Assembly (NCBI GenBank): GCA_934754495.1
Contig: CAKVHW010000006.1
Location: forward strand, 1 to 64,000
Source of the DNA: an uncultured Clostridia bacterium
GTDB taxonomy: Bacteria > Bacillota > Clostridia > Christensenellales > UBA1242
DNA: 64,000 nt
Direction: 5' to 3'
Below are positions 7,774 through 18,700 of this stretch, piece by piece. Below the pieces are notes generated by a model that was not told where the DNA came from, ran no database searches, and was given only the letters and a program-made list of their open reading frames with translations. The translations under genes were made by a program, and so were the position numbers. Every line of letters starts with the position of its first letter. Within the stretch, counting starts at the first letter, position 1.

Positions 7774-8640
7774 CTATAATTCTTTAACTCCAAAAATAAT
7801 TTCATTTATAGCATGTGCCACAAATTTTCCCGCCTTTGCCACGCTTTCTTCAATATCTTTCAGTGTTACAAGTTGGTCGTTTCGAGTGCTTAAAATGCGG
7901 TTAATTGCGGTTTTCAATTTATTATCTTTAATGTCATTAATTGAAATATTTTCATCTTCCAACTCGCTTTTTAAAAATGTACCAGCATAAACCACAAACG
8001 GCACACCAATACTTATGGTCTTGCAAACTAAGGTCTTTGGTTTTCGCCGAGTATTGTACACACCAGCACCAGGAGTGATTGCTGCGCTACTTATCTGAAA
8101 CGACCGCCCAAGTCTTGCCGAGTGCGATGCACAAAGTGAGTCGATATAAATAATCATTGTGGGTCTAACCTTATCCACAATCGCTTCAACAGTGTCAGCT
8201 GTTTCAATACCAGTTAGCCCCAATACTGACGGCGAAAAAGCACACACACTCGGCAGTTTTGACGCCATTTCTCGTGTTACAATAAGCCGTTTTACAACTT
8301 CCACCCCAAGGCTGTCGGCAGAAATATGGCGATTTCCAAGCCCAACAACTAATATCACATCACTTTGCTTAACGTCACCCAAAAATTCGCTTAGAACCGC
8401 CTTAAATTGCCTATAATAATACTGTAATGCCGACTTATAATTATCCAAAAACTGTGGAAACGAAAGTACGGCATAGTTTCCACATTCTTTACCAAGTTTT
8501 GACGCTTCTTTTGCGGTTTTAACAGAATAAAAATCTAATTCATAACCAAACTTGTGTTCTGCCGTTTCGACTGTTTTAACGCCCTTAAAAGCACTAAATT
8601 CGATACTTAGTTCATTAATTAAATCGGAATAATTTTTCAC
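7774..8640 (-). CDS. gpr: GPR, spore germination protease (aspartic-type, A25)
   Basis: GPR degrades the small acid-soluble spore proteins during germination. The 288 residues are shorter than Bacillus GPR (about 370) but the core is present. VVGLGNRHISADSLGVEVV carries the first catalytic Asp, SPSVLGLTGIET is the family loop, and IIYIDSLCASHSARLGRSFQ carries the second Asp, followed by ITPGAGVYNTRRKP. Some residues in the last block differ from the usual DTGI.PGSGVGN. AGGGG lies before ATG 8640. It is divergent from rpsT and 25 bp upstream of a lytic transglycosylase gene. Its presence implies a spore-forming ancestor or organism; no sporulation-sigma promoter could be assigned with confidence. 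Confidence 0.9.
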   Translation of the reverse strand: MKNYSDLINELSIEFSAFKGVKTVETAEHKFGYELDFYSVKTAKEASKLGKECGNYAVLSFPQFLDNYKSALQYYYRQFKAVLSEFLGDVKQSDVILVVGLGNRHISADSLGVEVVKRLIVTREMASKLPSVCAFSPSVLGLTGIETADTVEAIVDKVRPTMIIYIDSLCASHSARLGRSFQISSAAITPGAGVYNTRRKPKTLVCKTISIGVPFVVYAGTFLKSELEDENISINDIKDNKLKTAINRILSTRNDQLVTLKDIEESVAKAGKFVAHAINEIIFGVKEL

Positions 8641-8726
8641 ATGAATTTCCCCTACTAAATTATTGCCACAAAATCTTTTAAAATTACCAAATAAAGCGAT
8701 AAATTTTAAATTGTTTAAAATAATAC

Positions 8727-8755
8727 TTGCAAAAATAAAAAGTATGTGGTAAAAT
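8727..8755 (+). promoter_or_regulatory. Promoter of rpsT
   Basis: TTGCAA (8727-8732), a 17-bp spacer and TAAAAT (8750-8755). It lies about 50 bp before the rpsT start codon and is divergent from gpr. Confidence 0.75.
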
Positions 8756-8804
8756 AACCTAGCAAAATATTAATGAGTAATATTATTCACAAGGAGAAAA
8801 CAAA

Positions 8805-9257
8805 GTGGCAAACATTAAATCAGCTAAGAAAAGAATTTCTACAAACGACAGACAAAGAGCAGAAAATCGCTATATTAAAGCAACTATCGCTACTTACATT
8901 AAAAACTATCGTAAGGCTCTTGCCGATGGCAATCTAGAAGATGCTAAAGCACAACTTACTACTACAATTTCTTATATCGATAGTGCTTGTTCTAAGGGTG
9001 TTTTACACAAAAACAATGCTTCTAACAAAGTTGCAAAACTTACAGCTGCTCTAGATAAAGCTAGCAAAACCGCACCTAAGAAAGAAGAAGCTAAAAAGAC
9101 TGTTAAAAAAGTAGAAAAAGTTGAAGTTGTTGAAGCTAAAGTTGAAGAAGCTCCAGTTAAAAAGACTGCTGCTAAAAAAACTACCGCTAAAAAAGAAACA
9201 GCAGAAAAGCCTGCTAAGAAAACAGCAACAAAGAAAGCAACTAAAGAAACTAAATAG
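8805..9257 (+). CDS. rpsT: Ribosomal protein S20 with lysine/alanine-rich C-terminal tail
   Basis: S20 binds 16S rRNA in the bottom of the 30S subunit. Residues 1-86 are a normal S20 (ANIKSAKKRISTNDRQRAEN ... HKNNASNKVAKLTAAL). The remaining 64 residues are a low-complexity extension: first mixed Lys/Glu/Val (KKVEKVEVVEAKVEEA), then repeated KKTAAKK/KKTTAKK/KKATK elements like the tail of histone H1 or bacterial HctB-type proteins. The family is usually 83-90 residues, so the tail almost doubles it. The start is GTG 8805, 8 nt after AAGGAG; it gives the expected (M)ANIKSAKKR. Single-gene unit between its own promoter and terminator. The tail is in frame and uninterrupted; its role is unknown. 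Confidence 0.96.
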   Translation: MANIKSAKKRISTNDRQRAENRYIKATIATYIKNYRKALADGNLEDAKAQLTTTISYIDSACSKGVLHKNNASNKVAKLTAALDKASKTAPKKEEAKKTVKKVEKVEVVEAKVEEAPVKKTAAKKTTAKKETAEKPAKKTATKKATKETK

Positions 9258-9276
9258 TTTATAAAATGCAAAAAAT

Positions 9277-9307
9277 CACTCTACACCACTTGTAGGGTGT
9301 TTTTTTT
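9277..9307 (+). terminator. Rho-independent terminator of rpsT
   Basis: A 9-bp stem CACTCTACA/TGTAGGGTG with a CCACT loop and one G-T pair, followed by eight T. It starts 19 bp after the rpsT stop. Confidence 0.93.
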
Positions 9308-9395
9308 ACGTGCTGACGTACTTTTTATCAAAATACTCCTTAATTCCACTTTCAACTTTCAACTTTTCACATTTAAACGAAGTGCTTTAGCACAC

Positions 9396-9432
9396 AAAAA
9401 AAGGCAATCGAAAATAACTCGATTGTCTTTTT
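9396..9432. terminator. Bidirectional terminator
   Basis: An 11-bp stem (9401-9411 with 9419-9429, one G-T pair) is flanked by A on the left and T on the right, so it has a T-tail on both strands. It probably ends - strand transcription from the giant gene or the candidate small RNA and backs up the rpsT terminator. Confidence 0.75.
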
Positions 9433-9648
9433 TTATATATAAAGGATAACCATTAAAATCCCCAACAAAAACCAATTAACAAAGAGATTTTAATAATATC
9501 ACTTTATACCAAAGAAAATTGTGTTTTGCCTATACCCCTACAGGCAAAAGTATAAAAGATTTTTCCATTTTCATTGCGTGTAAATTCACGCTAAATTAGT
9601 AATAATCCGCAGTAAAAGTTTGCAATGTTACCATTACAATTTCACCAA
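9396..9648 (-). ncRNA. Candidate small RNA downstream of the giant gene
   Basis: A - strand promoter (TTGTTA-17-TAAAAT, 9653-9681) is followed by two hairpins (9576-9591; 9524-9549, an 8-bp stem TTTTGCCT/AGGCAAAA with a 10-nt loop) and a rho-independent terminator (9396-9432). The transcript would be about 250 nt. It contains frames reading MVTLQTFTADYY and MKMEKSFILLPVGV, the first preceded by GGTGA at 7 nt, so it might instead encode a peptide. It could also simply be the processed 3' end of the giant mRNA. It matches no RNA family I recognise. Confidence 0.4.
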
Positions 9649-9652
9649 GAAT

Positions 9653-9681
9653 ATTTTAGCAAATTTGGTTAATTTTAACAA
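9653..9681 (-). promoter_or_regulatory. Promoter-like sequence inside the noncoding region
   Basis: TTGTTA (9676-9681), a 17-bp spacer and TAAAAT (9653-9658) on the - strand. In A+T-rich DNA such matches arise by chance, so the main support is the terminator and hairpins downstream. Confidence 0.45.
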
Positions 9682-9745
9682 GTTTATAACGAATATAATT
9701 ATAGTTAAAATAAACATAAATTAATGTAAATTAGGCATATGTGCC

Positions 9746-9767
9746 CTAGTGGGGACACCCCCACTAG
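9746..9767 (-). terminator. GC-rich hairpin right after the giant gene
   Basis: A perfect 9-bp stem CTAGTGGGG/CCCCACTAG with a 4-nt loop starts 14 bp past the stop codon of the giant gene. It is by far the most GC-rich element nearby. No T-run follows on the - strand, so it is not a standard terminator; it may protect the 3' end of the mRNA or pause RNA polymerase before the terminator at 9396. Confidence 0.6.
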
Positions 9768-9781
9768 AATCACATTTCCCA

Positions 9782-12700
9782 TTAAACATTCTTGATATTA
9801 TATAGCCATGAGTCATACTGTTTAGTAACAACTACGGTAATAATAATACCAGCCTTAGAATTGTCAAGAATAATCACATAGTTGGCATTCGCATCGCTTT
9901 CAAGCGATACACTTGACCCAGTGCCAACCTTATAGCTAACGTCACCATCGCCCTTTATTTCGTAGAACATTCCTTCGTAAATACCAATTACATATTCACC
10001 ACCATTAATGCCTTCGAATACAGTGCTTTGAGTAGTACTATTAGCAACAACACTATCAAAGTAAGCTTTGTTGTTGTCTTTGTTGTAAATTACATAATTC
10101 AAGTATTCATTTCCTGAAGTATTTAATGTAACTCCATTAGCAACAGCAAAAGTAGAATTGATAGTAACATCAAACACGTCGTTTTGGAAGTTAACATAGA
10201 TATCTTTGCTAGAATCAACAGTTACGTGATAATCGCTTCCATCATATGGTGTATATTCAGGAACATTGCCAGTGTAATCGCCTTCCAACAACATAATGTC
10301 GTAGTAGTGAATTACAGAATAACCAACACTGCTACCTGCTGAATTGTAACACATTGGAGAATAAGCAAGTAATTGATAACCCTCAAATGTACTTAATGTC
10401 TTAAACGTGCTTACAATTTCAAATTCTTGATTTAATACAGGGTTAGAACCATTTCTATGGAACATCCATACAGACTTACCCGCGCCCTCACCAACAGAAC
10501 TACTGTACAAATAGAAGCCAAGTGCAGAATAGTTCTTATCGTAAGTGTCACTTGTAGGAACTGATGTAGCCTTATACTTCAAACTAATTGTGTACACTGT
10601 GTTAGGTTTTAAGTTGTTAGCCAACCAATCAGATCTGTAAACAGCTGTATTATAGCTACCTGTTGTAACAAGACCTGTACCAGTAGAATCAACTGCAGTA
10701 ACCATTGAGTTTACATCAAATATGTTTTCAATAGCATCTTGTTCCATATCAGTGAACGTGCCAAGATATGTGTTGCGGTCGGCATCAGACATTTCTGACA
10801 AGTTTTGATTGTTGTCGTTACGGCTGTCACCAACTGACCATTCTGGCTTATAACCACTTGCTGTTTCGCTAAGTTCTAGTTGAACATCAGTCCATGTTTG
10901 ATATGTGTATTGAGCACTATTAATTGCAAAACCAACCTGGAACGACTTAACCGAACTATCGGAGATAGTAAACGATCTAGAAGTCCCGCTTAAGTCACCA
11001 AAATATGCTTTGTAGTATTTGTTCCAAGTCCAACCACTAATCGCAATTGATGTGCCGTCAATCAAGTTGCCGTCAGCATCGTTAATGCGTAGCAAGAACC
11101 TATTACCAGTACTGCTTTCACCACGTGATACTGTGTAAGTGTCACCAGTAGTATAAGCATACTTGCGGTTGTGTAGAATACCAGGACCGCCCGAGCCATC
11201 ACTTTGCATCATAAACATATTGTTTGTGATAGTAATGTGACCATGGTCACCGCTGATTGCCCAAGTATAATCTTCGTGAGTACCAAAGCTGAACAAGTTT
11301 TTGCTACTTGCACTGCCATAATAATCACGGCTAGCAGATTTATCAATTACATATCCTTCATCAGGGATAAGCTTGTAGTCAAGTTTAGTATTCTTAGGCA
11401 CATAAACCACACCATTGAACTGGAACACATTGGCAGGTAAGTAAACCTTGCCATTTTCAAGTGTGATTGTGTCGCCAATAGGATTAAACTTACTAATGCT
11501 TACACTTGTAGAAACGCCTACAGTAGTAGCACTAAGTGCAGTTGTTGTTACACTCTTGCCTTGTGCCAAGCTAGCCGAAGCTAATGTGTGAGTTGTAATT
11601 GACTTGTTGTTTACAAATCTTACCGCTTCACCTACTACCCACCTAAATGTAGGATAACCATTATTAAATCTACCATCAACTGTCCATGCGGAATTAGCCG
11701 ATGTGTTGAATTTACTAATAATAGCATTTTTGTTTAGAGTGCTTACATTGTTTATGTAGAACACTGCAGGTAATGCACCATTATAACCTGGATTAATGCT
11801 TACACCATAAGGTGATGTGCCATTATTCCCTGCTGTACCTACTGGAATAGATACATATGTTGCACCACTAGTACCATAAATCAAACCATTTTCGTAGTAA
11901 GTATTTACAATTGTGTTGTTGGCTTGACTAGCATAACCACCAATTTCACCAAAGAATGTGTTAATTGTTGTGCTCCAACCATAAGTGCCGTTACTGAACG
12001 CTCCAGCGGTTGTATTAGATACAATTGGGTTTTTGCTACCATCCCAGTAAGCATAAGCAATTGCATACAATTTACCTATGTTGTAACTGTTGTAGATAGT
12101 AACATTATTCATGCTACCAATAATACCACCCATTGCATTATAACCGTGAATTTCACCAGCATTATAACAATCAGTAATAACTGTGCTTGTTACGGTAGAA
12201 GCAGTATTTGCCATACCACCCATAATACCACCAACTACATGGTCAGAAGCACTATTAGTTGCAGCACATGCATACATAATCTTAGCATCATTGTAGCAGT
12301 ACTGAACTAGCAATTGTGCTGTATATGCAGAATTAGCCTCTAATTCTAATCTGCCAAGAATACCACCAATATAAGTTGTTGCAGCATTACCATAAACAAA
12401 TCCACTCATAGAACTATTTGTAATGCTGTGGTTAGAACTAATGTAAACATTACCAATCAAACCACCAGTATATGGCACTGTCGAGTAAACATTACCATTT
12501 GCAGTAACGCCTTCAATATCACTATTTCTTAAGTGACCTACAACTGTACCTACATGTACATCGCCACGTGTAGCAATAATGTTAGAGTTTTCAATGTGTA
12601 AATTTTTAACACTACTTGCATTTCCAACATAACCGAATAGACCAGTATAAGCTTCTCTTGCTCTAGATACAATAGTAAGGTTGCTAATTGTATGTCCGTC

Positions 12701-15700
12701 ACCATCAAATTGTCCTAAAAATAAGAATTCAGGATTACCTTCCCAATTATTATGGATATTAAGTTCAACACCAATTGGAGTGAACAAGTAACCTTTCAAG
12801 TCTAGGTCGGCTGTTAGTTTGTAGTATTTATTGGATGAAATATATGTTCTGTTTGCTGTTTTTCCGGTACCAGTTCCGTCAAACGAAGCTGTATTAGTCA
12901 TATTAGCAAGAGCATATAAGTCAGACACACTAGAAATTAAGTAAGGATTTGCCTTAGTACCAGCACCACTAAACTTAGTAGATGCCGAATGTTTTTCGCT
13001 AATGTAATATACATCGCTACCAACACTTGTGTTGCTTACACTTGCCTTGTACATCTTAGGTTCGGCAATTGCTCCACCTGTAACACCGCTAGAACTTATT
13101 GCCCACGCTGTGTTAAAGTCAAGACCATTAAAGCTTGCCACACTTGTGCGATTAGTGAATGCAATGTGTTTAATTGCAGTGCTTCCAGTATATACATGGC
13201 TATTTGTAGCATATACAAATATGTTTTCAGCTGTACAATCTGCTGTTATTGTTGCAATAGCACCAGCATTTGCAAACTTACCATCAACGTCAACAACAAT
13301 GTTTTTAACTGTAGCATATTGTTGCAATTGAGCAATCCATCTACTTGACGAGCCAATATTTCCAGTATTATTTACTGTAACACCTTTAATAAGAATGTTG
13401 TTTAACAACGACCCGTATTGTGTATTTTGTGCAATACCAAATATAGATGAAGTTGCTTTTAAATAGAATGAGGTATCAACAATTGACATTGAGTTAATCA
13501 TTCCATTTACAACACTATAAGCGAATGCTGAAACAGTTGAACCACTCTTAGAAGAATATAAGTTTGTATTCTTCATTGTTACATATGTTGCACTTGCATT
13601 GCTTTGATAGAACATAACACCTGAAGCATGTTGTTTGCTGCTTACAACCGTTAAATTATCAAAGCCCACATTGAATAGATTTGTAATACTGTAGAACATT
13701 GCAGTACGATCAACTTTATTGTTTTGATAACTATCACTATCGTAAATACAAACATTCTTAATTGTGTAATGTTCGTCAGATTCAAGACCTGATAAACCAG
13801 ATATTGTTTTATCTGCCCACCAACCTGTAGGAACCCACATATATGTGCTCATATCAAGGTTGGCAGTAATCTTATAGTAACTTGATGCATAAGTACGGCT
13901 AGATGCATTAGCATAATAACTTGCCCCAATATTCATTAAGTAACTTAATCTAGCAAATTGTGCTGGAGTGCTAATTAAAATTGGATTTCCCTCTGTACCC
14001 TTTGTAGCATCAGTAAAGGTCTTGTTTGTGCTAGTGCCAGTTGTTTCGTAAGCACTATTACCACCATTAGCTGTTATAAACTCTGCAGTCTTACCAGCAT
14101 CGGTGTAATATTCTTTTTGAGTTGTGGCGCTAGTATTAATGTTGTACCAATAATTTGGTGCATAGTTTACTAGAATTGCAAAGGCGCTTGTGCCAACTGT
14201 GTACTGTGCTGTGTAAACATTTCCGCTAGCGGTAACTGTGATTGCAGTGCCATTAACTGTAATGCTACCAACTTTCCAACGGCTATTAACACTTGTACCC
14301 ACAATAACAAGTTTATCGCCACTAGCAACACCCGAAAGTGCAACCTCTGTGGTGCTATCACCAGTAATTGTAGTAAGAAGTGTTCCGCTTGTGCTACCCT
14401 TGTAAACCTTAATTGTGCTGTTTCCTGTTGTGCCCCATGTATTTATATAGTTGTTTTTAACAGTACCAGCAATTGTACGACTTTCCCATGTTACCTTATA
14501 ACCATTGTCGCCAGTTCCATAGGTGTCACTACCTAGCAAGAAGCTTAGGTACATTGTGTAGGTAGAACCACTAAGTGTTTCTGCCACCAATGTGTATTTA
14601 CTATTACTTACACCGCCATTTTTGGTGTAAATAGTATTGCCCTTATAACTAACGCTTGCAACTTGGCTATCATTAGCATAAGTGAATTTAAGCATAACTG
14701 TATTGCTTATATTGTAATCAGTACTTGCAATTGTTGTAGTTTTGTCAGACTTAACAACACTTGCTGAACAATTTGCACGGCTATTAGCATTTGTAATGCC
14801 CACTCTATAACTTGGAGCGGTGCTTGCTATGTACAATCTATCCTTAGTAGTGTCATCAACTGTGAAGTTTAATGTGCTCTTTAACACATTGCCATTAGTA
14901 GCAGTGTTGCCACTAACTGTGTATGTAGCACTATCACAATCATGCAAGTCAGTAATATCGTAAATGCCTACGCTTGAGATTGTAAGTGTAGATGCCATTT
15001 GACTAGCAGTACTACCTGTGTGTCCATCTAATCTTAATGCCTCAAAACTGCTTACAGTCTTACTAGCATCAACAGTGAATGTATACATGTATGTATTTCC
15101 AACCACATTTGCATCACTTGTAAGATATGTTCCAAATGAGTATGTTCCGTCAGTGTAATATACAACTGTACCAACATTAGCATTGGTTGTTCTACTCATA
15201 GCATCAATCTTGAAGCATACAATGTATGTTCTGCCAGGAACAGCCACTGAAGGTTTTAAGAACAATGATTGATAATATGTGTAGTCACTACGTGTTGTAC
15301 TAATTGTATTGGTTGTAAGGTCTATTGTACCAGAACCACTACCATTAGAATTAACTACTGCAGTTGAGATTGTATTGTATAGTAAGTTATCTTCTGTCAA
15401 CAAGTTTTCTGTGTATCTCCAGCCCTTTAGACCAACTCTTTCGTCAATGGTATAACCAGTGTCACCTGTTGGAGTATTTAGGGTTGCAGTAACTTGTGCA
15501 TTGTTTCCAAATGTTACTGGACTATTAGTTGTAACTGAGCCACGGCTTGTATCGTCTAATTTGCCATTAATTGTCATAGTGTAGTTTGCAAAGGTTAAAT
15601 TGATTACGTATTCGCTAATCTCATGATTATTAGATACGGTCAATTCAAGCTTGCTTGTACTATTAGTTACGTAGTTTCCTTCAAATGCGGTTTTGCCATC

Positions 15701-18700
15701 GGCTGTTGCACTTGTAAAGCTTAGCATACTGCCTGTGCCTGGAGTTACGGATAATGTTCCGCCATTGCCATATGGCACAACGTAAGTTGTACTACTACTG
15801 CTATTAATTATAGCATCGTATGAGTTAGAGCCGTCGGTAAACGACTTAGTTATGTCTGGGGTTCCGGTGGTTGTTGTGTTTACTGTGAAGTAATACACAT
15901 TGCCACTTGCCTTTAGATATGGGTAATCATTATTAACCCCTACTTTATATGCCCAATATTTGTCAAAGTCAAATGCACTTGTTCCACGAGTGTAAATGCT
16001 TGTAGCGTCACTCTGCATTTCTGCTAATGTGGCTACTCTACATACATCACCTGAAGAACCCGTTGTAAAGTTGCTAGAAACAACCATATTATAACCAGTA
16101 CTTTCAAATGTAACATTAGTACTAGAATCATAGCTAACCAATGTACGGCTTGTAGATTTAGCAACATTAGTTAGTGTACCAGCCACATACATTCTACCAA
16201 GAGTTGTGTATCTTGCGTAGTTAATCATTGGCCCAAACAATTTAATATTTGTAACACCAGTATTGTTTTTAACATCAACTATAGCAAAATTGTTGTTAAT
16301 CATCATATTACCAGTGCTAGAACCACTGCTTCTACCAATAATACCACCCATTTTAGCAGGACTATTACCATATAATGCAATTGTTCCGCTAAATGAACTT
16401 TCAGTAATACTTCTTGAAGCGTTGTTATTGTCTGCACCACCAGCAAGACCACCAATATAATTGATTCCTTCTTGTGAATATTTGTTAGGATCAACCGCTG
16501 TAGGATTGTTTGTGTAATTCACATGAGCAATCTTAGTATTTTCTACCTTAACACGGCTAATTGTACCTGCTGTGGCACTTAGACCAACAAGACCAGTAAC
16601 CGAACCAATAGTCCCATAAGTAATTGCTGTATCAATAGTAAATACGTCTAATCTACTATTAGTGATTTCAACATTTCTTACAGTACCACCTTGAATAGCC
16701 AATGATAGTATACCAAAATAACCAGTTCCAATATCTACCTTAATGTACGTATCAGAAATTGTTAGGTTTTCAACAGTACCATAGATTTTATTAAACAAAC
16801 TAGTAGTGAATGAAACATTTTTAATTGCATAGCCATTACCATCTAATGTTTTATTAGCTGGAATGTCGTAATTTTTAATACCATAATAACTACCTACTGT
16901 AACACCACCTGCAACACAACCTAAGTCAATATCGCATTGAAGTTCTAGACGTGTGTAAGCACTATCGTTAGCAAGCAAGTAAATTGCGTACAAATATTGT
17001 GCAACACTTGCTGGTTTTAATGTGCTTCCGTCCTTAACTAGGTTGATACCATAATCAGGATGTTCAGCATCTGTTGTAGTGTTTCCACTAGAATAGATAG
17101 GTCTATATGATGCAATTCCTACAGGACGCATTGTATAGTTTACTGCACCTGTTGTATCTGTATACTCAGTAATGAATTTAGTAAAGTCAAATCCATTCTT
17201 TTCCATAATAGCTCTAATCTTCTTATCGCCTGTTGCACTAGTGTTATCTTTTAGATTACTACCTACTGCTGAAGCAATAAAGTATGTTGCGCCATTAATT
17301 GCAGTTGAAGTTGTACCAGCATTTGCAAGAGTTGTATTGTATACCATACTACTTGTTGCATCTGTGCTACCAGTTCCTGCACCCACAAGTTTTGTACTTG
17401 TGCTAGCAACACCTGAGCCATTATTTTGTAAATTGTTTGGATTAATAATAGAAGTGTCAATATCAACTGTACCAAGATTATAACCAACCATGATGCCCGT
17501 ATTCTTAGCAATTGTTAAACCTGTAGTATTAGATATGTTTCTAGTTCTTACTGTGTATGCCACATTCCAAGTATTGTAAATTCTAACAGTTGTACTTGCT
17601 GCCACCTTACCGGCATAAGCACCAATATTTATCATATTGCCTGTAATTGGGTTAGAAACTGCCGAACCACTACTTGAGTCCCAATTATAATCGGTTACCC
17701 TAATTCCATTATAAAGGTTTCCAATTACAACGTTTCCAGTAACATCGTCACTACTTGTAAATGTTTTACTGCCAGAAGTCATAACACCAACAAGTCCACC
17801 AATGTTGCTTTCTTTGTTAGAACCATAACTATCGTGTGCTGTCACATAGTTTGTTCCACCAATATAACCTTTCTCGAGTATACCACCAGCCATTTTTCCT
17901 GCTAATACACCAATTGAGCTATTAATAGGAGCATTAACATTAATATAGTTAAGGTGTAAATAAGTTAGGTATATATTTGTAGCAGTACCAATGATACCTG
18001 CTACTTCTTTAGAAGTGTTAAACGAATAAAGTTCTATCATTCTAAAGTAATTAATGCTTGTGAATACTGCACCATTAGCACTTTCAATGAATGTAGCCGA
18101 TGTTTCAAGATTAGCTAGTGTACTATTAGTGCTATCAATAAACTTGCTACCACCAATTGATATAATACCTTGAACATAAGTGCCCATTCTTAAGTTACCA
18201 TTAAAGTTTTTAATAGGTACCCACAAGTATTCATTTGCATCGTTAAACATACTATTAAAGTAGAAAGTTCCGCTCATATAGAAGTATTTGCCTGCAAATG
18301 TTTCGCTACTTGTATTACTTAAATAAGAAAGTAATGCAAAGTCTTGTGCAGAGTCTAGTTTGTATGGGCTAGTATAAGTACCAGCACCACCCAATTCTGA
18401 TAATGCACTTGTGTAATTTCCACTATCAATCCAAGTATTACTCTTAAATCCAACATTTATTGTTGTACTTAAGTTGTTTGTAGGGATTGTGTAAACACTG
18501 TATGTACGAAGTGTATACACTGCCTTAGTGCTTGAATTGTAAGTGATTGTAATTTTTCCATTAGCAACACTTATTGCATTATTGTTTGTAGTGTTTGTAA
18601 TCTTATGAGTACACATTAAATCATAATACAAATGATTACTACTATCTAGATAATATGTTTGACCATATCTAAATGAGCCAAAGTCACTGTATTTCCATAC

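Larger units (their letters stand above)
9310..9781. other. 472-bp noncoding region rich in hairpins
   Basis: No gene of normal size is visible. The region holds, in - strand order after the giant gene, a GC-rich hairpin (9746-9767), a promoter-like pair (9653-9681), a GCGTG/CACGC hairpin (9576-9591), a TTTTGCCT/AGGCAAAA hairpin (9524-9549) and a strong terminator (9396-9432). Two tiny - strand frames of 12 and 14 codons lie inside, with weak ribosome binding sites only. Confidence 0.6.

Noticed and set aside
8641..8726. Sporulation sigma-F or sigma-G promoter for gpr
   Set aside because: A GGCAATAATT element resembles a sigma-F -10 but no matching -35 is at the right distance.
12989..13348. 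119-codon + strand cysteine-rich frame
   Set aside because: Antisense to a GLUG block; its cysteines come from complemented GCA/ACA-rich codons. No start site or family.
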